Shown: piece by piece, positions 33,784 to 43,751 of the stretch
How the letters are laid out: the number at the start of each line of letters is the position of its first letter
Position numbering within the stretch: the stretch's first letter is position 1
Assembly: GCA_007115705.1 (NCBI GenBank)
Contig: QXEO01000211.1
Location: forward strand, 737,583 to 801,582
Reading direction: 5' to 3'
DNA from: Dactylis glomerata
Taxonomy: Eukaryota > Streptophyta > Magnoliopsida > Poales > Poaceae
DNA length: 64,000 nt
Notes under the pieces: generated by a model
Told to the model about the DNA's origin: nothing
Seen by the model: only the letters and a program-made list of their open reading frames with translations
Database searches by the model: none
Program-made: the position numbers and the translations under genes

Positions 33784-36700
33784 TTGTTGCCTCTCTAAAC
33801 ACCCTAACACACATAGCTACATATATTAGGGGAAAGTTATAGCTTTGGGGGGATTCCTACTCTTCTCAGGCTCCGCGTAAATCGAAACTCTAGCCAGGTG
33901 GGCCCGCGCGGTCTATCCCTTTGACTTCCCTCCAACGACAGTTGACCGGTGGACCTTTTTACTTTATTTTGTTTGCTTACGCTATAGGAGCATGGAACAA
34001 CACCGTGGAGTCCAAGATCCCCCTAGTAAACCCGTCGTGGGAGTTTCCCGCCCTACGCCCGAGATTTTCAAGAGTGTTATCGCATGTGTGTGAAGAGGGT
34101 GACACCTCGGAGATAGATGTTGCCTCTCTAAGCACCCTAACACATGTAACTACATATATTAGGGGAAAGTGATAGCTCTGGGGGGATTCCTATTCCTCTC
34201 AGGCTCCGCGTACATCGGAACTTTAGCCAGGTGGGCCCGCGCGGTCTACCCCTTTGACTTCCCTCCAACGATGGTTTACCGGTGGACCTTTTTATTTTAT
34301 TTTGTTTGGTTAGGCAATAGGAGCACATAACAACACCGTGGAGTCCAAGAGCCCACCTAGTAGACCCATCGTGGGAGGTGCCTGCCCTACACCCGAGATT
34401 TTCGAGAGTGTTATCGCATGTGTGTGAAGAGGGTGACACCTCGAAGATAGATGTTGCCTATCTAAGCACCCTACCACATGTAACTACATATATTAGGGGG
34501 AAAGTGATAGCTTTGGGGGATTCCTACTACTCTCAGGCTCTGCGTAGATCGAAAGTCTAGCCATGTGGGCTCGCGCGGTCTACCCCTTTGACTTCCCTGC
34601 AACGACGGTTGACCGGTGGACCTTTTCACTTTATTTTGTTTGGTTAGGAAATAGGAGAACATAGCAACACCGTGGAGGCCAAGAGCCCCCACTACTAGAC
34701 CCATCGTCAGAGTTTCCCACCTTGCGCCCGAGATTTTCGAGAGTGTTATCGCATGTGTCTAAAGAGGGTGACACGTCGGAGGTAGATGTTGCCTCTATAA
34801 GCACCCTAACACACGTAGCTACACATATTAGGGGAAAGTGATAGCTTTGGGGGGGATTCCTACTCTTCTCAGGCTCCGTGCACATCGAAACTCTAGCCAG
34901 GTGTGCTCGCGCGGTCTACCCCTTTGACTTCCCTCCAACGTGGGTTGACCGATGGACCTTTTTACTTTATTTTGTTTGGTTAGGCTATAGGAGCATGGAA
35001 CAACACCGTGGAGTCCAAGATCCCCCTATAGTAAACCCGTCGTGGGAGTTTCCCGCCCTACGCCCGAGATTTTCGAGAGTGTTATCGCATGTGTACGTCT
35101 AAAGAGGGTGACACCTCGGAGATAGATGTTGCCTCTCTAAACACCCTAACACACATAACTACATATATTAGGGGAAAGTGATAGCTTTGGGGGGATTCCT
35201 ACTGTTCTCAGGCTCCGCGTTCATCGAAACTCTAGCCAGGTGGGCCCGCGCGGTCTACCCCTTTGACTTCCCTCCAACAATGGTTGACCGATGGACCTTT
35301 TTACTTTATTTTGATTGGTTAGGCAATAGGAGCGTGGAACAACACCGTGGAGTCCAAGAGCCCGCCTAGTAGACCCGTCGTGGGAGTTTCCCGCCCTACG
35401 CCCGAGATTTTCGAGAGTGTTATCGCATGTGTATGTCTGAAGAGGGTGACATCTCGGAGATAGATGTTGCCTCTCTAAACACCCTGACACACATAACTAC
35501 ATATATTAGGGGAAAGTGATAGCTTTGGGGGGATTCCTACTCTTCTCAGGCTCCGCGTACATCGAAACTCTAGCCAGGTGGGCCTGCGCGGTCTACCCCT
35601 TTGACTTCCCTCCAACGATGGTTGACCGGTGGACCTTTTTTACTTTATTTTGTTTGGTTACGCAATAGGAGCATGGTACAACACCGTGGAGTCGAAGATC
35701 CCCCAAGTGGACCCGTCGTGGGAGTTTCCTGCCCTACGCCTGAGATTTTCGAGTGTTATCGCATGTGTACGTCTGAAGAGGGTGACACCTCGGAGATAGC
35801 TGTTGTCTCTCTAAACACCCTAACACACATAGCTACATATATTAGGGGAAAGTGATAGCTTTGGGGGGATTCCTACTCTTCTCAGGCTCCGCGTACATCG
35901 AAACTCTAGTCAGGTGGGCCCGCGCGGTCTACCCCTTTGACTTCCCTCCAATGATGGTTGACCGGTGGACCTTTTTACTTTATTTTGTTTGGTTACGCAA
36001 TAGGAGCATGGTACAACACCGTGGAGTCCAAGATCCCCCCCAAGTAGACTCGTCGTGGGAGTTTCCTGCCCTACGCCCGAGATTTTCAAGTGTTATCGCA
36101 TGTGTACGTCTAAAGAGGGTGACACCTCGGAGATAGTTCTTGCCTCTCTAAACACCCTAACACACATAGCTACATATATTAGGGGAAAGTGAGAGCTTTG
36201 GGGGGATTCCTACTCTTCTCAGGCTCCGCGTACATCGAAACACTAGCCAGGTGGGCCCACGCGGTCTACCCCTTTGACTTCCCTCCAATGACGGTTGACC
36301 GGTGGACCTTTTTACTTTATTTTGTTTGGTTACGCTATAGGAGCATGGAACAACACCGTGGAGTCCAAGATCCCCCTAGTAAACCCGTCGTGGGGGTTTC
36401 CCGCCCTACGCCCGAGATTTTGGAGAGTGTTATCGCATGTGTGTGAAGAGGGTGACACCTCGGAGATAGATGTTGCCTCTCTAAGGACCCTAACACACGT
36501 AGCTACATATATTAGGGGAAAGTGATAGCTTTGGGGGGATTTCTACTCTTCTCAGGCTCGGCGTACATCGGAACTCTAGCCAGCTAGGCCCGCATGGTCT
36601 ACCCTCTTTGACTTCCCTCCAACGATGGTTTACCGGTGGACCTTTTTAGTTTATTTTGTTTGGTTAGGCAATAGGAGCACATAACAACACCGTGGAGTCC

Positions 36701-38899
36701 AAGAGCCCACCTAGTAGACCCGTCGTGGGAGTTTCCTGCCCTACACCCGAGATTTCCGAGAGTGTTATCGCATGTGTGTGAAGAGGGTGACACCTCGAAG
36801 ATAGATGTTGCCTATCTAAGCACCCTAACACATGTAGCTACATATATTAGGGAGAAAGTGATAGCTTTGGGGGATTCCTACTACTGTCAGGCGCTGCGTA
36901 GATCGAAACTCTAGCCATCTGGGCCCGCGCGGTCTACCCCTTTGACTTCCCTGTAACGACGGTTGACCGATGGACCTTTTCACTTTATTTTGTTTGGTTA
37001 GGCAATAGGAGCACATAACAACACCGTGGAGGCCAAGAGCCCCCACTAGTAGACCCATCGTCGGAGTTTCCCACCTTGCGCCCGAGATTTTCGAGAGTGT
37101 TATCGCATGTGTCTAAAAGAGGGTGACACGTCGGAGGTAGATGTTGCCTCTATAAGCACCCTAACACACGTGGCTACATATATTAGGGGAAAGTGATAGC
37201 TTTGGGGGGAATCCTACTCTTCTCACGCTCCGCGTACATCGAAACTCTAGCTAGGTGTGCCCGCGCGGTCTACCCCTTTGACTTCCCTCCAATGAGGGTT
37301 GACCGATGGACCGTTTTACTTTATTTTGTTTGGTTAGGCTATAGGAGCATGGAACAACACCGTGGAGTCCAAGATCCCCCTAGTAAACCCATCGTGGGAG
37401 TTTCCCGCCATACGCCCGAGATTTTCGAGAGTGTTATCGCATGTGTACGTCTAAAGAGGGTGACACCTCAGAGATAGATGTTGCCTCTCTAAACACCCTA
37501 ACACACGTAACTACATATATTAGGGGAAAGTGATAGCTTTGGGGGGATTCCTACTCGTCTCAGGCTCCGCGTACATCGAAACTCTGGCCAGGTGGGCCCG
37601 CGCGGTCTACCTCTTTGACTTCCATCCAACGACGGTTGACCGGTGGACCTTTTTACTTTATTTTGTTTGGTTAGGCAATAGGAGCACATAACGACACTGT
37701 GGAGGCCAAGAGCCCCCCTAGTAGATCTGTCGTGGGAGTTTCCCGCCCTACGCCCGAGATTTTCGAGAGTGTTATCACATGTGTCTAAGGAGGGTGACAC
37801 ATCGGAGGTAGATGTTGCCTCTATAAGCACCCTAACACATGTAGCTACATATATTAGGGGAAAGTGATAGCTTTGGGGGGATTCCTACTCTTCTCAGGCT
37901 CCGCGTACATCGAAACTCTAGCCAGGTGTGCCCACACGGTGTACCCCTTTCACTTCCCTCCAACGAGGGTTAACCGATGGACCTTTTTACTTTATGTTGT
38001 TTGGTTAGGCTATAGGAGCATGGAACAACACCGTGGAGTCCAAGATCCCCCTAGTAAACCCGTCATGGGAGTTTCCCGCCCTACGCCCAAGATTTTCGAG
38101 AGTGTTATCGCATGTGTACGTCTAAAGAGGGTGACACCTCGGAGATAGATGTTGCCTCTCTAAACACCCTAACACTCGTAACTACATATATTAGGGGAAA
38201 GTGATAGCTTTGAGGGGATTCCTACTCTTCTCAGGCTCCGCATTCATCAAAACTCTAGCCAGGTGGGCCCGCGCGGTCTACCCCTTTGACTTCCCTCCAA
38301 CGATGGTTGACCGATAGACCTTTTTACTTTATTTTGTTTGGTTAGGCAATAAACGCATGGAACAACACCGTGGAGGCCAAGAGCCTCCCTAGTAGACCCG
38401 TCGTGGGAGTTTCCCGCCCTACGCCCGAGATTTTCGAGAGTGTTATCGCATGTGTACGTCTGAAGAGGGTGACACCTCGGAGATAGATGTTGCCTCTCTA
38501 AACACCCTAACACACATAAATACATATATTAGGGGAAAGTGATAGCTTTGGGGGGATTCCTACTCTTCTCAGGCTCCGTGTACATCGAAACTCTAGCCAG
38601 GTGGGCCCGCGCGCTCTACCCCTTTGACTTTCCTGCAACGATGGTTGACCGGTGGACCTTTTTACTTTACTTTGTTATGTTAGGCAATAGGAGCATGGAA
38701 AAACACCGTGGAGTCCAAGATCCCCCCTAGTAGACCCGTCGTGGGAGTTTCCTGCCCTACGCCCGAGATTTTCGAGTGTAATCGCATGTGTACGTCTAAA
38801 GAGGGTGACACCTCGGAGATAGCTGTTGCCTCTCTAAACGCCCTAACACACATAGCTACATATATTAGGGGAAAATTATAGCTTTGGGGGGATTCCTAC
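33730..38899 (+). repeat. satellite array S3 between the two element copies
   Basis: About 15 monomers. The left part (33730 to about 35.5 kb) matches 16159 onward at an offset of 17571, including the unusual GAGTGTAATCGC and GAAAGTTATAGC variants. The right part (35.85-38.9 kb) matches 25.99-28.70 kb, with one extra monomer around 37.5-37.83 kb. The phase is continuous across the gag join. The final 650 bp before the LTR are nearly identical to those before LTR 1. Confidence 0.9.
38895..38899 (+). repeat. left target site duplication CCTAC
   Basis: The 5-bp direct repeat CCTAC flanks the complete element on both sides (with 51889-51893). Five bases is the normal length for Ty3/gypsy integrase. 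Confidence 0.95.
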
Positions 38900-39862
38900 T
38901 GTAACAACTCAGAAATTTGTAATCCACTTACTATTAATTAAAGTGCCAAATTTTGGACCAAGATAAAACTTTTATCTATTATTGCATGTATGCATGTATT
39001 TTTGCATTATATGTCTTTTATGATTTCATGTGTGTTATTATTTGTTGTGAAATAGTTAGTTAATTCTAACCTAACCCACAGAAGCATTAGAGAAAGATTA
39101 TCAAAGCTAAAGAAACAAGAAACAAAAGAAAGAAAGAAAAAGAGAAGAAAAGTGTGATCTAGAAATTGTTATTGACTACCCTACTTTGGACACCTATATT
39201 AAGAAATCTGTAACTCAAGCAAAGGTTTGGCCAGTTAGTTGAGCTTGACCAGGTCACATACTAACTTAACCAAGAAGCTTCCAACCAAAATTCAAATCAG
39301 AACTTGACTCAAACTTCTGCCAAACTTTGAATCTGAATCAGTGACCAAACTTCAAATTCAAAATAAGATTTCTGCAAAACATCCCATTTCTTCAGAACAA
39401 AAATAGTTCTGGAAACCTTGTCCAATATGTTGACCACCCAAAGTGAAAATTTTCAAAAATTCGAATTTGAATTTCTTGCGGGCATTTTGTCGAACACCTG
39501 GCAGACAAAAATCGAGAAAATCGAGTTTACTGTGAGCTTCACTGTCGCCGTTCGTCTCGACCCTGTAGCCATGCTCGTGGAGACGTCCGCGGTCGAGCCC
39601 AGCCCCCTCTGCCCCGACCCGAGCCGTGAGAAGTGGAGGAGAAGAAGAAGAACGCGCCCAGGACCCCCTCTCTTCTCCCTCTGCTCCCTGCATGTCACCG
39701 ACCGCCGTGACCTCGCCAGAGCCGACCCACAGCACTCCGTCGCTGAGGCAAAACCCCTCCAGCACGCTCGCAAGGCCGCCGTGCCCGGTGTTGCTCGACG
39801 CACGTCGCCAGGGCCCCCGCACCGGCGAGCTACTGGACGCCCTCGCCCCCGCCTCTCTGGCC

Positions 39863-39869
39863 TATAAAA
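39863..39869 (+). promoter_or_regulatory. TATA box of LTR 2 (active promoter candidate)
   Basis: TATAAAA in the same GC-rich context as in the other LTRs. It would start the genomic RNA of the complete element near 39895-39900. Confidence 0.7.
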
Positions 39870-40137
39870 ACCCCCGCCGATCAAACGAATGGACGCACAC
39901 CACTCCCAGCTCGCTCCCAGACAACCTCTCCTCTCTCCGCTCGCTCTCGTTCGACGTTGCCATCCCCGCCGGCGAGGTACTGGACGCAGGCAGCGCCGTC
40001 GCGTTCGGCCTCCGTGGAGCAAGCAGACGCCGGGAATTGGAGGAGGAGTCCCGCCGGAGCCTTTTCCGACCCTCGCCGTCAAGCTCTGCTTCCTCTACGC
40101 GTGCCGCCGTCACCGTCGTCTTCTTCTCTGCGCGCAG

Positions 40138-40139
40138 GT
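40138..40139 (+). promoter_or_regulatory. candidate splice donor in LTR 2
   Basis: GCAG/GTGAGC. Splicing from here to the acceptors at 42695 or 43751 would remove 2,558 or 3,614 bases and place the ORF1 or gag ATG close to the cap. Confidence 0.45.
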
Positions 40140-40179
40140 GAGCTCCCTCCTCGCCGACGAACACGAAGTAGACGCGCCG

Positions 40180-40229
40180 TTGGATTAGAATCCAATGGCA
40201 GCGTACCGATTCGGGTCACTTAAGTGACC
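40180..40229 (+). repeat. paired palindromes in LTR 2 leader
   Basis: TTGGATT-AG-AATCCAA, then GGTCACTTAAGTGACC at 40214-40229, unchanged from LTR 1. Both survive in LTR 3 too (49621-49636 for the 16-bp palindrome), despite substitutions close by. Confidence 0.7.
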
Positions 40230-42483
40230 TGACGAGTGGGACCCCCTTGTCAGTTTGTTTTAAAACATTTCCTGCCCCGTGCGAAGAGTTACTGGGCCGG
40301 CCCGTTCGGGTTTTGGCTGGATTCGGCCCGGTTCAGTTGGTTTCGGTCCGTTTCGCTTTTATTTATTTCCCGCTCATTTTTGAATTGTTTCAAATTTGTT
40401 TCAGATCTATTTTTCAAACTTTAATTCCAAGAGATTTAGAAATCCATTTTTAGCAAATGAATATGCGTTGGAAAGCTTAGGAAATGCTCTACCCTCTGAA
40501 ACTGGTTAGAATTCAAATTGAGTTAGTGATTTAAATAATTAAGAATACTTTGACCATAGCTTATTTATTCATAGGAAAATTTTAGAAAATTGTTTAAGCC
40601 TCCTAAAATTATGAAACTTGGTTTGTGAACTCAGTAATTAACTCCCCTACTGTTTAGTTCAACCTTAATCAAGACAAACCTTGTTAGTGGTACCAATTAG
40701 ACCTTAATCCAATCCTAGTTGGTAGCATAAAATGATAGATCTCTATTATACACTTAGATTAATTTTTCCCTCAATACCAACTTACTTAATTAGTCCATCT
40801 CCACTTGAACTAGCTCTAATAACCCTAGTTACTTACCCATACTCAAAAAGTAAACAACACATGGCACATAGTAGGAAAAATCTAACTTGCACACTTAATG
40901 AAAACTTGGAAGAAAAACCTGCAATCCAACTCAATAAAATCCAACATGAACTCTATTGTTTGAAAACAATGATGTGTGCTTGAAGTGATGTTAGTATGGT
41001 GTGGTGATTGTGTGCTTGTATTTATTCGTGATTAGACGCTAGTGTTGCTGAGGAGGTTATTGAAGGGGAATTCTATCAAGAAGAAGAAGACTACCCTGGA
41101 CACTTTGCCAACCAAGGCAAGCCATCTTTTGAATCATACTCCACATGCCTAGTTTTACTATTGCATTCTACTTGTTTTTGAGTAAATTGCATGATTGAAT
41201 TGCTAGAGTAGAATGATAGATGTGTAGTGATATCTTGCTTAGCAAGAGCATCAAGCTGAGTTTATCCAACCCTATTTTAGTGGTATCATCACTCAATATA
41301 GTTGCTTAGTCTCTAATAAAATTGAGGCCATCTCTAAGTGGAACCCCATTTGAACTTGGTGACTTGAACTTGAAAGCTTGAATTGGAGATCCCTCCTACA
41401 TGATGGTTTTATGAAGGAAAAGAATATTCACTAAGGACTATGGAATGTATTTGCTAAATGATAATAAGTGATGTACCCTGTGAGCCAACCATTACCGTAC
41501 GACCACATTACCCCTAAATGGGAAGGGGCTTAGTCCGTAGCTTGTTCACCCTAGTATGGGAGGTCTTGTATCATCCTTTATAGAAGTGCACCGTGCGCGG
41601 GTACTTCCGAACCGGGTGGAATTTCCATTCATCCAGCATCCTGGAGCGGGCAAAACTAGAGACGCCGGAACGGAGATCTCCGTGTCTCGGGCTCTAGGGA
41701 AGGATCCTGTACTAGAGTGAGCAAGTGAAAGAGTTTGTTTGATTATCTGAACCTCGCATACTTTGTGTATGACGAACCATGGATTTCTCCCGGCAGATGT
41801 ATCGAATCTTGTGGGTAAAGTGTACCCCTCTGCAGAGGTTTCAAAACTATTCGAATAGCCGCGTCCTCGGTTATGGACAGTTGGCAAACTGTACTTGACT
41901 TTTGTCAAGAATATAATAACTTATGGTGAACTTGGTGAATGACATGACTTGACTTGACATTGATATTGACACACTTGAAGTTCCTTTTAGATTGAACTTA
42001 GAGAACTAAACTTCTTTTCTACCAATGAACATTCTTGGGAAATAAAACTAGCTTTTACAAATAAACTTAGTGCATAGTCCACCATACCAACCTTGCATAT
42101 CTACTTCCTCATTTCCTTTATAAGATGGTTTGTGAGTGCATCCAATGTACTCATGGCTGTGTCCCTGGCTATCAACTTGGCCAGACTATGGGGAAGAGTA
42201 TCCGGAGGAAGGTTATGAAGAAGAGTATCAGAACTAAGATCGTCTCCTGAGTCGCCATTGCCTGTAGGGTGAAGGCATGGACCCGAAGACGTTATTTCCG
42301 CTGATATATTGTGTTGTAATATGAACTTGGTCACTATGACCATTGTATTTGAACCATCGTATTGTAATGTCTATGGAACTGGTTACCAACTACGTTATGT
42401 GTATCACAACAATGATTCTAGGATTGTGGTGGAATGCATAACGGGCACTTCGAATTTGTGATAAATTCGGGGGTGTTACAAGT

Positions 42484-42496
42484 TGGTATCAGAGCC
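42484..42496 (+). other. primer-binding site of complete element
   Basis: TGGTATCAGAGCC starts three bases after the 5' LTR (spacer AGT). It pairs with the 3' end of initiator Met-tRNA and primes minus-strand synthesis. Confidence 0.92.
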
Positions 42497-42695
42497 TAGG
42501 CTGACCATAGGAGACCTTAGTTAGAATGGGCGTTAAATGAAACCTTTATGAAAGCAAAGAGATAAGTAATGGTTTAAAATTGCTTAGTCTTTTCCTCTCT
42601 GTTTACAAAGCTTGGTACATGCTTCAGTTTTTGCCTACTTAAAATTTTGCACACTTGAGTTGATCACTAACTTAATCTAATCTAAAATTTTGTAG
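42497..42695 (+). promoter_or_regulatory. leader ending in a splice-acceptor-like site
   Basis: Non-coding leader between primer site and ORF1. Its last part has branch-point-like CTAAC and CTAAT motifs and ends TTTTGTAG exactly at 42695, with the ORF1 ATG as the very next bases. This is a good plant 3' splice site in a T-rich context. Confidence 0.4.
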
Positions 42696-43478
42696 ATGGC
42701 CCCGGTATTCACTGAGCAGTACCAGTTGAGCCATGGTGACAGTCTTTGTTTCGAGCGCGACCTCACCACCCTGACCTTGTTCCTGGATCGTCTATATCCG
42801 GAGTTCAAGGGAGCCGTGCTCAATGAGCACCCGGATGGAGAGCTACGGTGGCTTGTCAGGGCCAGTTGCCGTGGCAAGAAGGGGGATTTGAGTTCTCCAA
42901 GGATCAAGTTTGAGCTTGTGGAGAACACTTGGGCCGATGGTTTGGTCCGAGGTATGCAGGAGATGCACGCCCGCTTGTGCGGACTACATGTTGAGGAGGT
43001 CCAGGGGGAGCGCTTTAGGAACTTTGCTCGGCGTGATGCGGACGGGCGTCCCGGAAACATGCCAGGGCAAAATGAGCCGAGTACCTACATCGATCACATG
43101 GACTTCTTGCTGTACTCCACTCAGCAGGAGGCAGATCGTGCCCGTACCAAGGGCAACCTTGAGCACTTCGCACTTGTGGAGGCGAGAAGCACTATCAGGA
43201 TCCTTGCTAGGGATCACAAGAGTCTTCGCCGCCAGCGCGATGAGAGGGATCAGACCATTGATGAGTTGAAGGCCAATGTGGCTGAGCTGACTGAGTACAT
43301 TGAGAGTCTAGAGAGCCACCTTGGTGAGGAGGAAGGCATTGATCTCCGCAAGGAGGATAATGCCCCCATTAGTGACGAGGATGACTTCATGGAGGACCTT
43401 GATGATGAGGAGCATGATGAGGATGCTGGATTCATTGTGGATGATGAGGAGGAAGACCCCGAGGAGCCCGATGTTTAG
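42696..43478 (+). CDS. upstream acidic coiled-coil ORF (260 aa) of the retrotransposon
   Basis: An extra ORF ahead of gag, of unknown function. The N-terminal ~130 residues look globular, with W, H and C residues and a basic CRGKKGD patch. Residues about 140-212 are charged and helical, with heptad-like L/I/A spacing (RSTIRILARDHKSLRRQRDE onward), a probable coiled coil. The last ~45 residues are extremely acidic (D/E runs). The ATG at 42696 is chosen because it follows an acceptor-like AG and because the truncated copy conserves it. It lies in the same frame as gag-pol but ends with a stop 273 bp before it. It has none of the gag or envelope motifs I know. Possible roles are an accessory chaperone or a regulator. 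The protein is nearly identical in the truncated copy apart from that copy's early stop. Confidence 0.75.
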   Translation: MAPVFTEQYQLSHGDSLCFERDLTTLTLFLDRLYPEFKGAVLNEHPDGELRWLVRASCRGKKGDLSSPRIKFELVENTWADGLVRGMQEMHARLCGLHVEEVQGERFRNFARRDADGRPGNMPGQNEPSTYIDHMDFLLYSTQQEADRARTKGNLEHFALVEARSTIRILARDHKSLRRQRDERDQTIDELKANVAELTEYIESLESHLGEEEGIDLRKEDNAPISDEDDFMEDLDDEEHDEDAGFIVDDEEEDPEEPDV

Positions 43479-43751
43479 ATTGGAGATCCAAGTGTTATCT
43501 AGTTATGAGTTTACTTAAAATCACTTCGTGTAGGTGTGAGTTGTATCCCCCTCTCTAGTAGACGAGTCGCAATGGTTTGATGTAAACCATTTGTAATGTG
43601 TGAAATCGTATGTATGGTATGTTTGATGCTTGTTGAATCAAATATGAATTTGGCCCTTAAGGCCTTAGTAAGACAAAAATTGCATCATCCATGTTACATT
43701 AAAACTTAGCAAATTAGTTTTTCCCTCTTGTCTTACACACATTATCTTCAG
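43479..43751 (+). promoter_or_regulatory. spacer between ORF1 and gag-pol with splice-acceptor-like end
   Basis: This 273 bp spacer has no ORF. It ends in a clear pyrimidine-rich tract (TTTTTCCCTCTTGTCTTACA then CACATTATCTTCAG), and the AG at 43750-43751 directly abuts the gag ATG. Some grass elements carry two ORFs, and here splicing could be how the second start codon is reached. Confidence 0.4.

Larger units (their letters stand above)
38900..42480 (+). repeat. LTR 2 (5' LTR of complete element, 3,581 bp)
   Basis: TGTAACA...TGTTACA ends. It differs from LTR 1 and LTR 3 by scattered substitutions. It shares the shorter AGA run with LTR 3, and several C/T states (such as GCTCGCAAGGCCGCC) with LTR 1 against LTR 3. 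It drives transcription of the element. Confidence 0.95.

Noticed and set aside
43728..43751. Start of gag-pol at a TTG eight codons upstream of the ATG
   Set aside because: Non-ATG start without support. The upstream codons overlap the pyrimidine tract of the acceptor-like site, and the first ATG is at 43752.
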